The translations under genes and the position numbers were made by a program. The notes beneath the pieces are model-generated. The model made no database searches, was not told the DNA's origin, and saw nothing but the letters and a program-made list of their open reading frames with translations. From Flavobacterium ginsengisoli (GTDB lineage: Bacteria; Bacteroidota; Bacteroidia; Flavobacteriales; Flavobacteriaceae): a stretch of DNA of 64,000 bases. Positions 11,871-20,418 of the stretch are shown here, piece after piece. The stretch spans positions 3,357,001 to 3,421,000 of the forward strand of contig NZ_CP121110.1 of the NCBI RefSeq assembly GCF_029625315.1, written 5' to 3'. Each line of letters opens with the position of its first letter. The stretch's first letter is position 1.

Positions 11871-12357
11871 ATGCAAAATAAAAAAGTCATCATTTTAGGT
11901 TCTTCTAGAAAAAACGGAAATACAGCAAAAATTGTAGATAAACTTTCGAAAGAACACAACATTGATGTAGTTAATTTAAGTGATTATAAGATTTCCCATT
12001 ATGATTACGAAAGCAAAAATTTAGGCGATGATTTTTTACCTCTGATAAGAGGAATTATCGAAAAGTACGATACTTTAATTTTTGCAACGCCCATTTATTG
12101 GTATAATATGAGCGGAATTATGAAGGTCTTTTTCGACAGGATTTCAGATTTAATCCGAATTGAAAAAGAAACCGAAGAAAACTAAGAGGAAAAAAATCGG
12201 AGTGATATCAAATTCTCACGATGATGAAACTGACGAAAGTTTTTATATTCCGTTTCAAAAATCAGCCGATTATTTAGGCATGGAATATTTAGGACACACG
12301 CATTTTAATGCCGACACCCTAAACCAACAAACAAAAATAGAATTGACATTTATATAA
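11871..12357 (+). CDS. NADPH-dependent FMN reductase/flavodoxin-like protein inside the SUF operon (frameshifted)
   Basis: About 162 residues in total. The N-terminus ILGSSRKNGNTAKIVDKL is the phosphate-binding loop of the NADPH-dependent FMN reductase/iron-sulfur flavoprotein family. ATPIYWYNMSGIMKVFFDR is the second flavin-binding block. The frame stops at 12185 only because one G is missing at 12174 (ACCGAAG for ACCGGAAG). With it restored the protein reads KETGRKLRGKKIGVISNS without interruption to 12357. It sits between sufB and sufC, so a redox role in cluster assembly is possible, but that is inference. Confidence 0.75.
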
Positions 12358-12368
12358 AATAAAAAACA

Positions 12369-13114
12369 ATGTTATCAATAAAAAACCTTCACGCCGCGAT
12401 TGGTGATAAAGAAATTCTTAAAGGAATTAATATAGAAGTTAAAGCTGGAGAAGTTCACGCTATCATGGGACCAAACGGTTCTGGAAAAAGTACACTTTCT
12501 GCTGTTATTGCAGGAAATGAAAATTATGAAGTTACAGATGGAGAGGTTATTCTTGACGGAGAAGATCTTGCTGATTTAGCTCCTGAAGAAAGAGCACATA
12601 AAGGTGTTTTCCTTTCATTTCAATATCCAGTAGAAATTCCTGGAGTTAGTGTAACTAACTTTATGAAAACTGCTATCAACGAAACTCGTAAAGCAAACGG
12701 TCAAGAAGAAATGCCAGCTAACGAAATGCTGAAAGTAATTCGTGAGAAATCTGAATTGTTAGAAATCGATCGTAAATTTCTTTCTCGTTCTCTTAATGAA
12801 GGTTTTTCTGGAGGAGAGAAAAAAGAAACGAGATTTTCCAAATGGCAATGTTAGAGCCAAAATTAGCTATCCTAGACGAAACAGATTCTGGTCTTGATAT
12901 CGACGCATTAAGAATTGTGGCTAACGGAGTGAACAAATTAAAAAGCGACAAAAACGCAATTATTGTCATCACACACTACCAACGTTTGCTAGATTATATC
13001 GTTCCTGATTTCGTTCACGTTCTTTACAACGGAAGAATCGTAAAATCTGGCGGAAAAGAATTAGCTTACGAATTAGAAGAAAAAGGATACGACTGGATCA
13101 AAGCAGAAAACTAG
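12369..13114 (+). CDS. sufC: Fe-S cluster assembly ATPase SufC (frameshifted)
   Basis: ATPase subunit of SufBC2D. Walker A is [12 protein letters not shown], the signature is GFSGGEKKR and Walker B is [16 protein letters not shown]. In the given sequence the frame breaks inside the signature motif: A6 at about 12821-12826 should be A7 to read [14 protein letters not shown]. Without the repair the protein would lose Walker B and could not work. An indel error is far more likely than a real mutation, as the rest of the operon is intact. Restored length is about 249 residues, normal for SufC. Confidence 0.93.
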
Positions 13115-13119
13115 TTTAC

Positions 13120-13168
13120 AGTTACAGTTTGCAGTTTGCAAAAACTCATAACTCATAACTCATAACTT
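13120..13168 (+). repeat. Short tandem repeats between sufC and sufD
   Basis: The spacer holds two short arrays: (ACAGTTTGCAGTTTGCA)-like units and three direct copies of AACTCAT. No hairpin or coding potential is evident. Confidence 0.5.
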
Positions 13169-13180
13169 ACAACTAAGAAA

Positions 13181-14497
13181 ATGGATTTAAAAGAAAAATT
13201 AGTATCGTCTTTTATGGCTTTTGAAGAGCGTGTTGATGTACATTCAGATTTACATGACATACGCACAAATGCTTTAAAAAACTTCGAAAATAAAGGTTTC
13301 CCAACCAAAAAAGAAGAAGCTTGGAAATATACATCGCTAAATGCCATCTTAAAAAATGACTTTACGGTTTTTCCAAAGCAGGAAAATGCAATCGAATTTA
13401 ATCAAGTAAAAAAATACTTTTTGCACGAAATCGATACATACAAATTAGTATTTATCGATGGCGTTTTCAGTTCGCATTTGTCTTCTACAACGCATGACGG
13501 AATTGATGTTTGCTTGATGTCATCAGCATTGACCAAACCAAAATATAAAATGGTTATTGATACATACTTTAATCAGATTGCAAGTAAAGATGACAGCTTG
13601 ACTTCATTGAATACGGCTTTTGCAATTGAAGGTGCTTTTATCAATATCCCAAAGAAAAAAGTGGCTGATAAACCAATTGAGATCATGTATTTCTCAACAG
13701 GAAATGAAGCAACTTTAATGGTTCAGCCAAGAAATTTGGTTATTGTGGGCGAAAATTCACATGTTCAAATTATTGAGCGCCACCAAAGTTTGAATGAAAA
13801 TCCGGTTTTAACAAACTCTGTTACTGAGATTTTTGCTCAAAAACGTGCGATTGTTGATTATTACAAAATTCAAAACGATAATAGTGAAGCCAATTTAATT
13901 GACAACACTTACGTTTCGCAACAACAGGAAAGCCATGCTTACGTGCACACTTTCTCTTTTGGTGGAAATTTAACTCGTAACAACTTAAACTTTTATCACT
14001 TTGGTGAAAGATTGACAAGTACGCTTAACGGAATTTCAATCTTAAATGACAAACAACACGTTGACCATTATACTTTGGTAAACCACGCACAACCAAATTG
14101 CGAAAGTTTCCAAGATTATAAAGGAATTTTCTCTGATCGCTCAACAGGAGTTTTCAACGGAAAAGTTTTGGTAGAAAAAGAAGCTCAAAAAACAAATGCT
14201 TTCCAAAAAAGCAACAACATTTTATTGAGTGACAAAGCCACAATCAATGCAAAACCACAATTAGAGATTTTTGCTGACGACGTAAAATGTTCTCACGGAT
14301 GTACTGTTGGACAGCTTGATGAAACAGCAATGTTCTACATGCAGTCTCGTGGAATCCCGAAAAAAGAAGCTAAAGCTTTATTAATGTACGCATTCTCAAA
14401 TGCCGTTATCGAAAGCATTAAAATACCAGAATTAAAACAAAGAATTACTAAAATCATTGCTACGAAATTAGGTGTGAATTTAGGATTTGATTTGTAG
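13181..14497 (+). CDS. sufD: Fe-S cluster assembly protein SufD
   Basis: 438-residue partner of SufB in the SufBC2D scaffold. The C-terminal block is diagnostic: KPQLEIFADDVKCSHGCTVGQLDETAMFYMQSRGI, with the conserved Cys and His. The N-terminal half is more variable, as usual for SufD. Length is normal and the frame is intact. It follows sufC after a repeat-bearing spacer of 66 bases and ends at a large palindromic repeat facing the convergent serine hydrolase. Confidence 0.95.
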   Translation: MDLKEKLVSSFMAFEERVDVHSDLHDIRTNALKNFENKGFPTKKEEAWKYTSLNAILKNDFTVFPKQENAIEFNQVKKYFLHEIDTYKLVFIDGVFSSHLSSTTHDGIDVCLMSSALTKPKYKMVIDTYFNQIASKDDSLTSLNTAFAIEGAFINIPKKKVADKPIEIMYFSTGNEATLMVQPRNLVIVGENSHVQIIERHQSLNENPVLTNSVTEIFAQKRAIVDYYKIQNDNSEANLIDNTYVSQQQESHAYVHTFSFGGNLTRNNLNFYHFGERLTSTLNGISILNDKQHVDHYTLVNHAQPNCESFQDYKGIFSDRSTGVFNGKVLVEKEAQKTNAFQKSNNILLSDKATINAKPQLEIFADDVKCSHGCTVGQLDETAMFYMQSRGIPKKEAKALLMYAFSNAVIESIKIPELKQRITKIIATKLGVNLGFDL

Positions 14498-14506
14498 TCG
14501 GGTTTT

Positions 14507-14597
14507 ACCGCAAAGGCACAAAGGTTACGCAAAGTTCGCAAGGTTTAGTTTTAAACTTTGCGAACTTTGCGCTTTTACTTAGCGTCTTTGCGGTTAA
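14507..14597. repeat. Intergenic palindromic repeat of the GCAAAG family, probable terminator
   Basis: Long imperfect inverted repeat: ACCGCAAAGGCACAAAGG and GCAAAGTTCGCAAGGTTTA pair with TAAACTTTGCGAACTTTGCG and TCTTTGCGGTT. It fills the space between convergent sufD and the serine hydrolase. Copies of the same family lie at 49068-49304, showing a dispersed REP-like element. Confidence 0.7.
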
Positions 14598-14600
14598 ATT

Positions 14601-15950
14601 TTATTTTTTTACTGAAGAAATGACATCCTTCAAAAACCCATTAAAATCAAATCCAGGTTCTTCTTCCTTCACTCCCATTCTCACAATTACCATATCCAAA
14701 GACGGAATAATCGCCACCATTTGACCTTGGTAACCACTGCAATAAAACATATCACGCGGAACATCCGGGAATTTCCCTCCAGCATTTAGCCAAAATTGTG
14801 CTCCGTATTTCCCTTCAGAAGTATTCGTTGGCGTTGATGTGTATTTTACCCAGCTTTCATCCAGAATTTGTTCTCCGTTCCAGTTTCCTTTATGAAGATA
14901 TAACAATCCAAATTTTGACCAGTCTCTTGGTGTTGCCCATCCGTAAGATGAACCTACAAACGTTCCTGACATATCCTGCTCCACAATCATCGAATTCATT
15001 CCTATTTTATCGATTACAGCGTTGTACCAGAAATCAAGATATTCTTGTTGGGTTTTAAATTGGCTTCTTAAAATTCTCGATAATAAATTGGTCGTTCCAG
15101 AAGAATAATACCAATGTGTATTGGGTTTATATTTTGCTGGTTTATCCATTTGCACTTTTCCCATATCTTCGGCCTGAAAAAGCATTTTTGTAGCATCGCA
15201 AATTGTACTGTAATTCTCTTCCCATTCTAGACCAGAATTCATGTGAAGCAAATCATTAATCGTAATATTTTTTCGTTCATCATTTTTCCATTCTGCAACT
15301 GGGGCAGGTTTATAAATATTAATTTTTCCTTGTTTTGCCAAAACTCCAAAAGCAGAACTTGTGATACTTTTTGTCATCGACCAACCCAAAATTTTGCTGT
15401 TTTTATTGAAACCTGTATCGTATTTTTCGCCAATTAATTTGTCTTTATATAGAACTACAACCGCGCGCGTCCGTTTTGCTTTTCCTCCATTTTTATCAAA
15501 AGAATCATCAATTGCTTTTTTTAATTTTGCGTAATCGACATTCGCGAAAGCGGTATCTTTTGGTTCATTATTTCCGTAAGGGAAAGGAAGATTGTTTTCT
15601 AGTTTTGTTCTTTTTGGAAGCAAATAAGGCTTCGAAATATCAAAATTATCATTAATCAAAGTTGCTCCTAATCCTTCACGATAAATCGCTTTTCTTTCTT
15701 TTAATCCATAAACAGAAGCGACCGCAAATTTCCCAGCATCATCAATTGCGTTTTTCGCTAGATCTATCATTTTAATATCATTATCCGTTTTCTCAATTAA
15801 ATCCAACGGACGATTATCAATAAAATGCCCTGATGCAACACTTTTAGCCGAGAAACCAGAAATCAGATCAAGTTTCGGATACGTTGTGAAACCGAAATAC
15901 AAAAAAGCCAGAACTAATACAAGAAGGAATACTTTGAGAATTTTTTTCAT
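14601..15950 (-). CDS. Serine hydrolase, beta-lactamase family (class C-like)
   Basis: 449-residue penicillin-binding-protein-like serine hydrolase. An N-terminal transmembrane/signal segment (about residues 5-22) sends it to the periplasm. The catalytic SxxK is in GWSMTKSITSSAFG, the second motif is YSSG in WYYSSGTTNLLSR, and a late GYQGQ replaces the KTG-like block. The family covers esterases, D-aminopeptidases and 6-aminohexanoate hydrolase-like enzymes, so antibiotic resistance should not be assumed. It interrupts the SUF operon on the opposite strand. Confidence 0.85.
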   Translation of the reverse strand: MKKILKVFLLVLVLAFLYFGFTTYPKLDLISGFSAKSVASGHFIDNRPLDLIEKTDNDIKMIDLAKNAIDDAGKFAVASVYGLKERKAIYREGLGATLINDNFDISKPYLLPKRTKLENNLPFPYGNNEPKDTAFANVDYAKLKKAIDDSFDKNGGKAKRTRAVVVLYKDKLIGEKYDTGFNKNSKILGWSMTKSITSSAFGVLAKQGKINIYKPAPVAEWKNDERKNITINDLLHMNSGLEWEENYSTICDATKMLFQAEDMGKVQMDKPAKYKPNTHWYYSSGTTNLLSRILRSQFKTQQEYLDFWYNAVIDKIGMNSMIVEQDMSGTFVGSSYGWATPRDWSKFGLLYLHKGNWNGEQILDESWVKYTSTPTNTSEGKYGAQFWLNAGGKFPDVPRDMFYCSGYQGQMVAIIPSLDMVIVRMGVKEEEPGFDFNGFLKDVISSVKK

Positions 15951-16136
15951 AATGATTAGATATTTTTACTGCAATATAAATAATTTATGTTCACGATTTT
16001 AAGTGTCAAATTAGAAAACCATTCCAGATAATTCAGAAAACTTAATTGATTTTTACAGAATCAGCATTTACAGCTTCAAACAATGGCATCATAAAAGGAA
16101 ATTATAGAATTTCTGTATAAACAAATTTAGTTTTAG

Positions 16137-16144
16137 TACTTTTG
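16137..16144 (+). promoter_or_regulatory. Probable -7 box upstream of sufS
   Basis: TACTTTTG fits the TANNTTTG consensus and lies 25 bases before the sufS start codon. TTCTG at 16111-16115 could be a weak -33 element with a 21-base spacer. It marks a second transcription unit for the sufS half of the operon. Confidence 0.55.
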
Positions 16145-16169
16145 TAAATAGATTTTTTCTAAATAAGAC

Positions 16170-17381
16170 ATGCTAGATATTCAAAAAATAAGAGCTGATT
16201 TCCCAATACTTTCTCAAACTGTAAACGGAAAGCCATTAGTATATTTCGACAACGGAGCTACTTCGCAAAAACCAAAAGTTGTGATTGATGCAGAAGTAAA
16301 ATATTATCAAGAAATCAACGCGAACATTCACCGTGGCGTTCACACTTTAAGCCAGTTAGCAACTGATGCTTACGAGATTTCTCGTGGAAAAGTAAAAGAT
16401 CACATCAATGCTAAACATGCGCACGAAGTGCTTTTTACTTCGGGAACAACTCACGGAATTAATTTAGTTGCAAACGGATTTGCTTCGATTTTAAAATCTG
16501 GTGACGAAGTGGTTGTTTCTTCATTAGAGCATCACAGTAACATTGTGCCTTGGCAAATGTTATGCGAAAAAACTGGAGCCATTTTAAGAGTTATTCCAAT
16601 CAATGATAATGGAGAATTAATCATTGAGGAATTTGATAAACTGCTTTCAGATAAAACGAAAATTGTTACCGTAAATCATATTTCAAATGCATTGGGTGTA
16701 ATTAATCCAATCAAATATATTATCGATAAGGCACATTCATTTGGAGCTGCGGTTTTAATTGATGGCGCGCAGGCTGTTCCGCATTTAAAACCAGATGTTC
16801 AGGAATTAGACTGCGATTTTTATGCTTTTTCTGGCCATAAAATGTGCGGTCCAACCGAACTGGAATTCTTTACGGAAAAGAAGCTTGGCTGAATAAACTT
16901 CCTCCTTACCAAGGCGGCGGAGAAATGATCAAAGAAGTTACTTTCGAGAAAACAACCTACGCAGATTTACCGCATAAATTTGAAGCTGGAACTCCAAATA
17001 TCGCTGGCGGAATTGTATTAGGAACTGCAATTGATTATTTGAACAACATTGGCTTCGAAAATATTGAGGCATACGAACACGAACTTTTAGAACACGCTAC
17101 AAAACGTCTTAATGAAATTGAAGGTATCCGAATTTACGGAAACACCAAAAACAAAGCTTCTGTAGTTTCGTTTAATATTGATGGAATTCATCCGTATGAT
17201 ATTGGTTCTATTATAGATAAGTTAGGAATTGCAGTTAGAACAGGACATCACTGTGCTCAACCAATTATGAACTTCTTCTGTATTCGGAACAATTCGTGCT
17301 TCTTTCTCATTTTATAATACAAAAGAAGAAATTGATGCTATGGTTGATGCTGTTAAGAAAGCACAAACTATGTTAAGCTAA
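16170..17381 (+). CDS. sufS: Cysteine desulfurase SufS (two frameshifts)
   Basis: PLP-dependent cysteine desulfurase that supplies sulfur to SufE/SufBCD. The N-terminal block FPILSQTVNGKPLVYFDNGATSQKP, the PLP-lysine block FSGHKMCGPTG and the active-site Cys in RTGHHCAQPIM are visible. Two breaks occur. At 16857 ACCGAACT should be ACCGGAACT (gives CGPTGIGILYGKEAWL). Near 17285 ATTCGGAACA should be ATTCC-GGGAACA-like (gives IPGTIRASFSFYNTKEEI). The repaired reading ends at the TAA at 17381, giving about 404 residues, the usual size. Both breaks are at CCGG sites and look like sequence errors. Confidence 0.93.
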
Positions 17382-17393
17382 AAAACAAATTAT

Positions 17394-17818
17394 ATGCGAA
17401 TAGTATCATTATTGCTCCTGACACTTTTTATTGCTACGGGATGCTGCAGTCAAAAAAAGCAGACATGAAAGCTACACAAATTGAATACTCTGCACTTTCA
17501 AGAGGTTATTATAAAGTGATTACCGTTGAAAACAAAACCGTTTCAGTTGTTAAAGAACGTAACGCAGAAGCCGTTAAAAGCAATATTGATGATGCAAAAT
17601 GGAACGAGATTGTTTCAGCATATTCAAAAGTTAATTTAGACGATCTTTCTACTTTAAAAGCACCGACAGATAAACGCACTTATGATGGCGCTGCAATAGG
17701 AAATTTAAAAATAACTAAAGAAGGGAAAACATACGAAACACCAGGTTTTGACAATGGTTTTCCGCCAAAAGAAATCGAAAAACTAGTTAATTTATTAGTT
17801 GATTTTTCTAAAGAATAA
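17394..17818 (+). CDS. Small lipoprotein of the SUF operon (frameshifted)
   Basis: The ATG at 17394 gives a good lipoprotein signal (MRIVSLLLLTLFIATGCCSQ). The reading must then shift by one base in the A7 run at 17452-17458 (A8 expected) to join KKADMKATQIEYSALSRG and continue to 17818. Total about 141 residues. The mature part has the pattern of small flavobacterial lipoproteins of unknown function (SRGYYKVITVENKT ... PPKEIEKLVNLLVDF). It lies between sufS and sufE, 2 bases from the latter. Its role is unknown. Confidence 0.75.
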
Positions 17819-17820
17819 TT

Positions 17821-18246
17821 ATGACAATAAAAGAAATACAAGACGAAATAATAGACGAATTTTCAATGTTCGACGACTGGATGCAGCGTTATGAGTACAT
17901 CATCGAACTAGGAAAAAGTCTTCCGTTAATTAAAGAAGAATACAAAACCGAAGATAATTTAATCAAAGGGTGTCAGTCTAAAGTTTGGTCGCAAGGTGAA
18001 CAGCAAGATGATAAAATTGTTTTTACGGCAGATAGTGATGCTATTTTGACTAAAGGAATAATTGCAATTTTAATTCGTGCTTTCTCTAATCAAAAAGCAA
18101 AAGATATCTTAGAAGCTGATACTGATTTTATAGACGAAATCGGCTTAAAAGAACATTTATCCGCAACACGCGCCAACGGTTTGGTTTCGATGATAAAAAA
18201 CATCAAAATGTACGCTTTGGCTTTTGATGCTAAAAACAAAAATTAA
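17821..18246 (+). CDS. sufE: SufE-family sulfur acceptor
   Basis: 141-residue SufE, which accepts persulfide from SufS and passes it to SufB. The active-site Cys is in LIKGCQSKVW, the family hallmark. The C-terminal block LSATRANGLVSMIKNIK also matches. The start at 17821 is 2 bases after the preceding lipoprotein gene, consistent with one transcript. The frame is intact. Confidence 0.95.
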   Translation: MTIKEIQDEIIDEFSMFDDWMQRYEYIIELGKSLPLIKEEYKTEDNLIKGCQSKVWSQGEQQDDKIVFTADSDAILTKGIIAILIRAFSNQKAKDILEADTDFIDEIGLKEHLSATRANGLVSMIKNIKMYALAFDAKNKN

Positions 18247-18255
18247 ATTTCTTCT

Positions 18256-18315
18256 GCCACAAATTACACGAATAAACACTAATTTTTAATTCGGGAAATT
18301 TGTGAAATTCGTGGC
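18256..18315. repeat. Intergenic palindromic repeat of the GCCAC...GTGGC family
   Basis: GCCACAAATTACACGAAT at the left end pairs imperfectly with ATTTGTGAAATTCGTGGC at the right end. It occupies the sufE-DUF59 spacer. Relatives are at 20316-20376 and 29728-29915. It looks like a REP-type or miniature mobile element that has entered the operon without breaking a gene. Confidence 0.65.
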
Positions 18316-18333
18316 AAAAAAACAAATAACAAA

Positions 18334-18657
18334 ATGGAACAAGAAATAGACACAAACGAATTAGGAGAATCAATCGTAAGAGTTTTAAAAGGAATTTACG
18401 ATCCAGAGATTCCTGTAGATATTTATGAATTAGGATTAATTTACGACGTAATGGTAAACACAGATTACGAAGTAAAAATCCTGATGACACTTACTTCACC
18501 AAATTGCCCAGTTGCAGAAAGCTTACCTAGAGAAGTTGAAGAAAAAGTAAAAACAATAGAAAACATCAAAGATGTAGACGTTGAAATTACTTTTGATCCG
18601 CCTTGGAGCAAAGATTTAATGAGCGAAGAAGCAAAATTAGAATTAGGAATGCTTTAA
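18334..18657 (+). CDS. DUF59/MIP18-family SUF protein (SufT-like)
   Basis: 107 residues. The DUF59 core is seen as VRVLKGIYDPEIPVDIYELGLIYDV, followed by MTLTSPNCPVAESLP with the conserved Cys and EITFDPPWSKDLMSEEAKLELGML at the end. Proteins of this family help mature Fe-S proteins and, in SUF operons, are called SufT or YitW-like. The position in the operon supports this. The frame is intact. Confidence 0.92.
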   Translation: MEQEIDTNELGESIVRVLKGIYDPEIPVDIYELGLIYDVMVNTDYEVKILMTLTSPNCPVAESLPREVEEKVKTIENIKDVDVEITFDPPWSKDLMSEEAKLELGML

Positions 18658-18668
18658 AAAATAGTCAT

Positions 18669-18720
18669 AAAGTTGAAAGTCATAAAGTCCAAAGTAAAAG
18701 ACTTTATGACTTTCAACTTT
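18669..18720. repeat. Perfect 21-bp inverted repeat (AAAGTC family)
   Basis: A perfect 21-base inverted repeat (18669-18689 against 18700-18720) with a 10-base loop. Its core reads GAAAGTCATAAAGTC and GACTTTATGACTTTC. It lies between the DUF59 gene and the DUF2480 gene, which are read in the same direction. It could attenuate or stabilise the transcript, and it is related to the weaker element at 10329-10390. Confidence 0.75.
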
Positions 18721-18738
18721 CGACTTTCAGACTAAAAA

Positions 18739-19248
18739 ATGGAAGAAATTATCAATAAAGTTGCCAATAGTGCTTTAGAGGTTTTTGATCTTGAAGATTA
18801 TTATCCAAAAGGAATACGTGTGCAGATTGACATTTCGCAATGGCTTTTGGAAGGATTTTTATTGAAAGAAAAAGACTTTAGAGAGCATCTTAAAAATCAC
18901 GATTGGTCGCAATATCAGGATCAATATGTGGCTGTACATTGTAGTACAGATGCCATAATTCCTGCTTGGGCATTAATTTTGGTGAGTGTTCATTTGGCTC
19001 CTTTTGCAAAAAAAGTCGTTAACGGAACTATTGAAGATCTAGATGCAAGTCTTTACGAAGAAATTTTAAGTACAATTGACTATTCTGCCTACAAAGGCAA
19101 ACCTGTCATTGTAAAAGGCTGTTCTAGAAAACCAGTTCCAATGCGCGCTTATATTTTAGCAACAACTCACTTACAGCCATTTGCAAGAAGTATAATGTAC
19201 GGAGAAGCATGTTCTGCAGTACCTTTATATAAAGAATCTAAGAAATAA
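18739..19248 (+). CDS. DUF2480 family protein
   Basis: 169-residue protein of the DUF2480 family, found in Bacteroidota next to SUF genes. Visible conserved stretches include DISQWLLEGFLLKEKDFRE, CSTDAIIPAWALILVSVHL and KGCSRKPVPMRAYILATTHL. Two similar halves (IPAWALILVSVHLAPFA and VPMRAYILATTHLQPFA) suggest an internal duplication. The function is not known. The operon context points to a link with Fe-S cluster assembly. Confidence 0.85.
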   Translation: MEEIINKVANSALEVFDLEDYYPKGIRVQIDISQWLLEGFLLKEKDFREHLKNHDWSQYQDQYVAVHCSTDAIIPAWALILVSVHLAPFAKKVVNGTIEDLDASLYEEILSTIDYSAYKGKPVIVKGCSRKPVPMRAYILATTHLQPFARSIMYGEACSAVPLYKESKK

Positions 19249-19294
19249 CCTGCAATAACAACGCATCAACCTTTATCTTTCAATTGGTTTTTAG

Positions 19295-19302
19295 TATATT
19301 TG
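19295..19302 (+). promoter_or_regulatory. Probable -7 box for the DUF3078 gene
   Basis: TATATTTG matches TANNTTTG and lies 24 bases before the ATG at 19327. It overlaps a possible earlier GTG/ATA-type start at 19300, which argues that translation begins at 19327. Confidence 0.5.
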
Positions 19303-19326
19303 ATAATACACTCTAAACTAAAAACC

Positions 19327-20277
19327 ATGAGAAAGCTAACTCTATTACTTTTCATTTTAGTAAACTTCACGTTTGTACAAGCCCAAAATTCAGAAAAAGA
19401 GTTAATTCAGAATACTGAAAAGGCAGTAAAAAAAATTAACGATACTATCGAAGGCGAAGGCTGGAAAACAAAAGGAACTGTTTCTCTTTTACTGAATCAA
19501 TCGAGTTTTAACAACTGGATTGCAGGAGGTGAAGACAGCTTTTCTGGAACGTTAGGAATCAATTATGATTTCAACTATAAAAAAGATGATTTAACTTGGG
19601 ACAACAAAGTTTTAGCATCGTACGGTCTTCTTCAAACCAAAAATGATGACTTCACAAAAAAAACTGATGACCGCTTAGAATTCAATTCCATACTCGGAAA
19701 AAAAGCTTTTGGACAATGGTATTATTCATACTTTCTAAATTTTAGAACACAATTTTCAACGGGCTACATTTATGATCAAGATGAAAATGGGAAGCAGATA
19801 AGGACTGAACAAACCAAATTTATGTCTCCGGGATATCTTACCACTGGTCCTGGTATTTACTGGACAAAAGACGATAATCTTAAAATAAATTTTGCTCCTC
19901 TAACTTCAAAATTCACTTTTGTAGACAATGCCTATACAACTGGAATTGACAGATTTACTGGTCTACCATATGTAGACGGCAGTTATTTTGGTGTTGACGA
20001 AGGCAAAACTATGCGTTACGAACTTGGTTTTTATGCTTCAGTCTATTACAAATTGGCAATCATGACAAATGTGACTGCCGAAAACACACTTAACCTTTAT
20101 TCAAATTATCTTGAAGACCCACAAAATGTCGATATAAATTATTCGCTAAATGTCATAATGAAAATCAACAAGTTTCTATCTGCTAATTTATCGTTTCAGG
20201 CTATTTATGATGATAATGCATTTGCAGGACTCCAAACTAGAGAAGTATTTGGTTTAGGAGTTAATTTTGGATTTTAA
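19327..20277 (+). CDS. DUF3078 domain-containing outer-membrane protein
   Basis: 316 residues from the ATG at 19327, which gives a clean signal peptide (RKLTLLLFILVNFTFVQAQ). The body is beta-strand rich with alternating hydrophobic residues and aromatic strand ends, ending in GLGVNFGF as outer-membrane barrels do. LNQSSFNNWIAGGEDSFSG is typical of the DUF3078 family of Bacteroidota. The role is unknown. It may be transcribed on its own from the box just upstream. Confidence 0.85.
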   Translation: MRKLTLLLFILVNFTFVQAQNSEKELIQNTEKAVKKINDTIEGEGWKTKGTVSLLLNQSSFNNWIAGGEDSFSGTLGINYDFNYKKDDLTWDNKVLASYGLLQTKNDDFTKKTDDRLEFNSILGKKAFGQWYYSYFLNFRTQFSTGYIYDQDENGKQIRTEQTKFMSPGYLTTGPGIYWTKDDNLKINFAPLTSKFTFVDNAYTTGIDRFTGLPYVDGSYFGVDEGKTMRYELGFYASVYYKLAIMTNVTAENTLNLYSNYLEDPQNVDINYSLNVIMKINKFLSANLSFQAIYDDNAFAGLQTREVFGLGVNFGF

Positions 20278-20315
20278 TTATCCATCGTACTAGATTCCGG
20301 CGTAAAAATTATTAA

Positions 20316-20376
20316 TGCCACAGATTAAAAGATTTAAAAGGATTTTTTAATCTAAATAATCCTTTAATCTGTGGCA
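20316..20376. repeat. Intergenic palindromic repeat of the GCCACAGATTAAA family
   Basis: TGCCACAGATTAAA at the left end is the exact complement of TTTAATCTGTGGCA at the right end, with partly paired sequence between. It lies between convergent genes (DUF3078 and hflX). Same family as 29728-29915. Confidence 0.75.
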
Positions 20377-20382
20377 AAACAA

Positions 20383-20411
20383 AAAAGCTTTTGAATTTAT
20401 CAAAAGCTTTT
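20383..20411. terminator. Hairpin terminator of hflX
   Basis: AAAAGCTTTTG and CAAAAGCTTTT form an 11-base stem around a 7-base loop, directly after the hflX stop codon on the minus strand and able to act in both directions. Confidence 0.75.
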
Positions 20412-20418
20412 CTTCATT

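Noticed and set aside
13120..13168. Short tandem repeats as a CRISPR-like array
   Set aside because: Only a few units of 7-9 bases with no spacers. No CRISPR array or cas gene is visible anywhere in the window.
14601..15950. Antibiotic-resistance beta-lactamase
   Set aside because: The SxxK and Tyr motifs are shared with esterases and peptidases, and a KTG box is missing, so resistance cannot be claimed.
18230..18490. Minus-strand open frame of 86 residues
   Set aside because: It runs across a palindromic repeat and antisense to the DUF59 gene, with no supporting motif.
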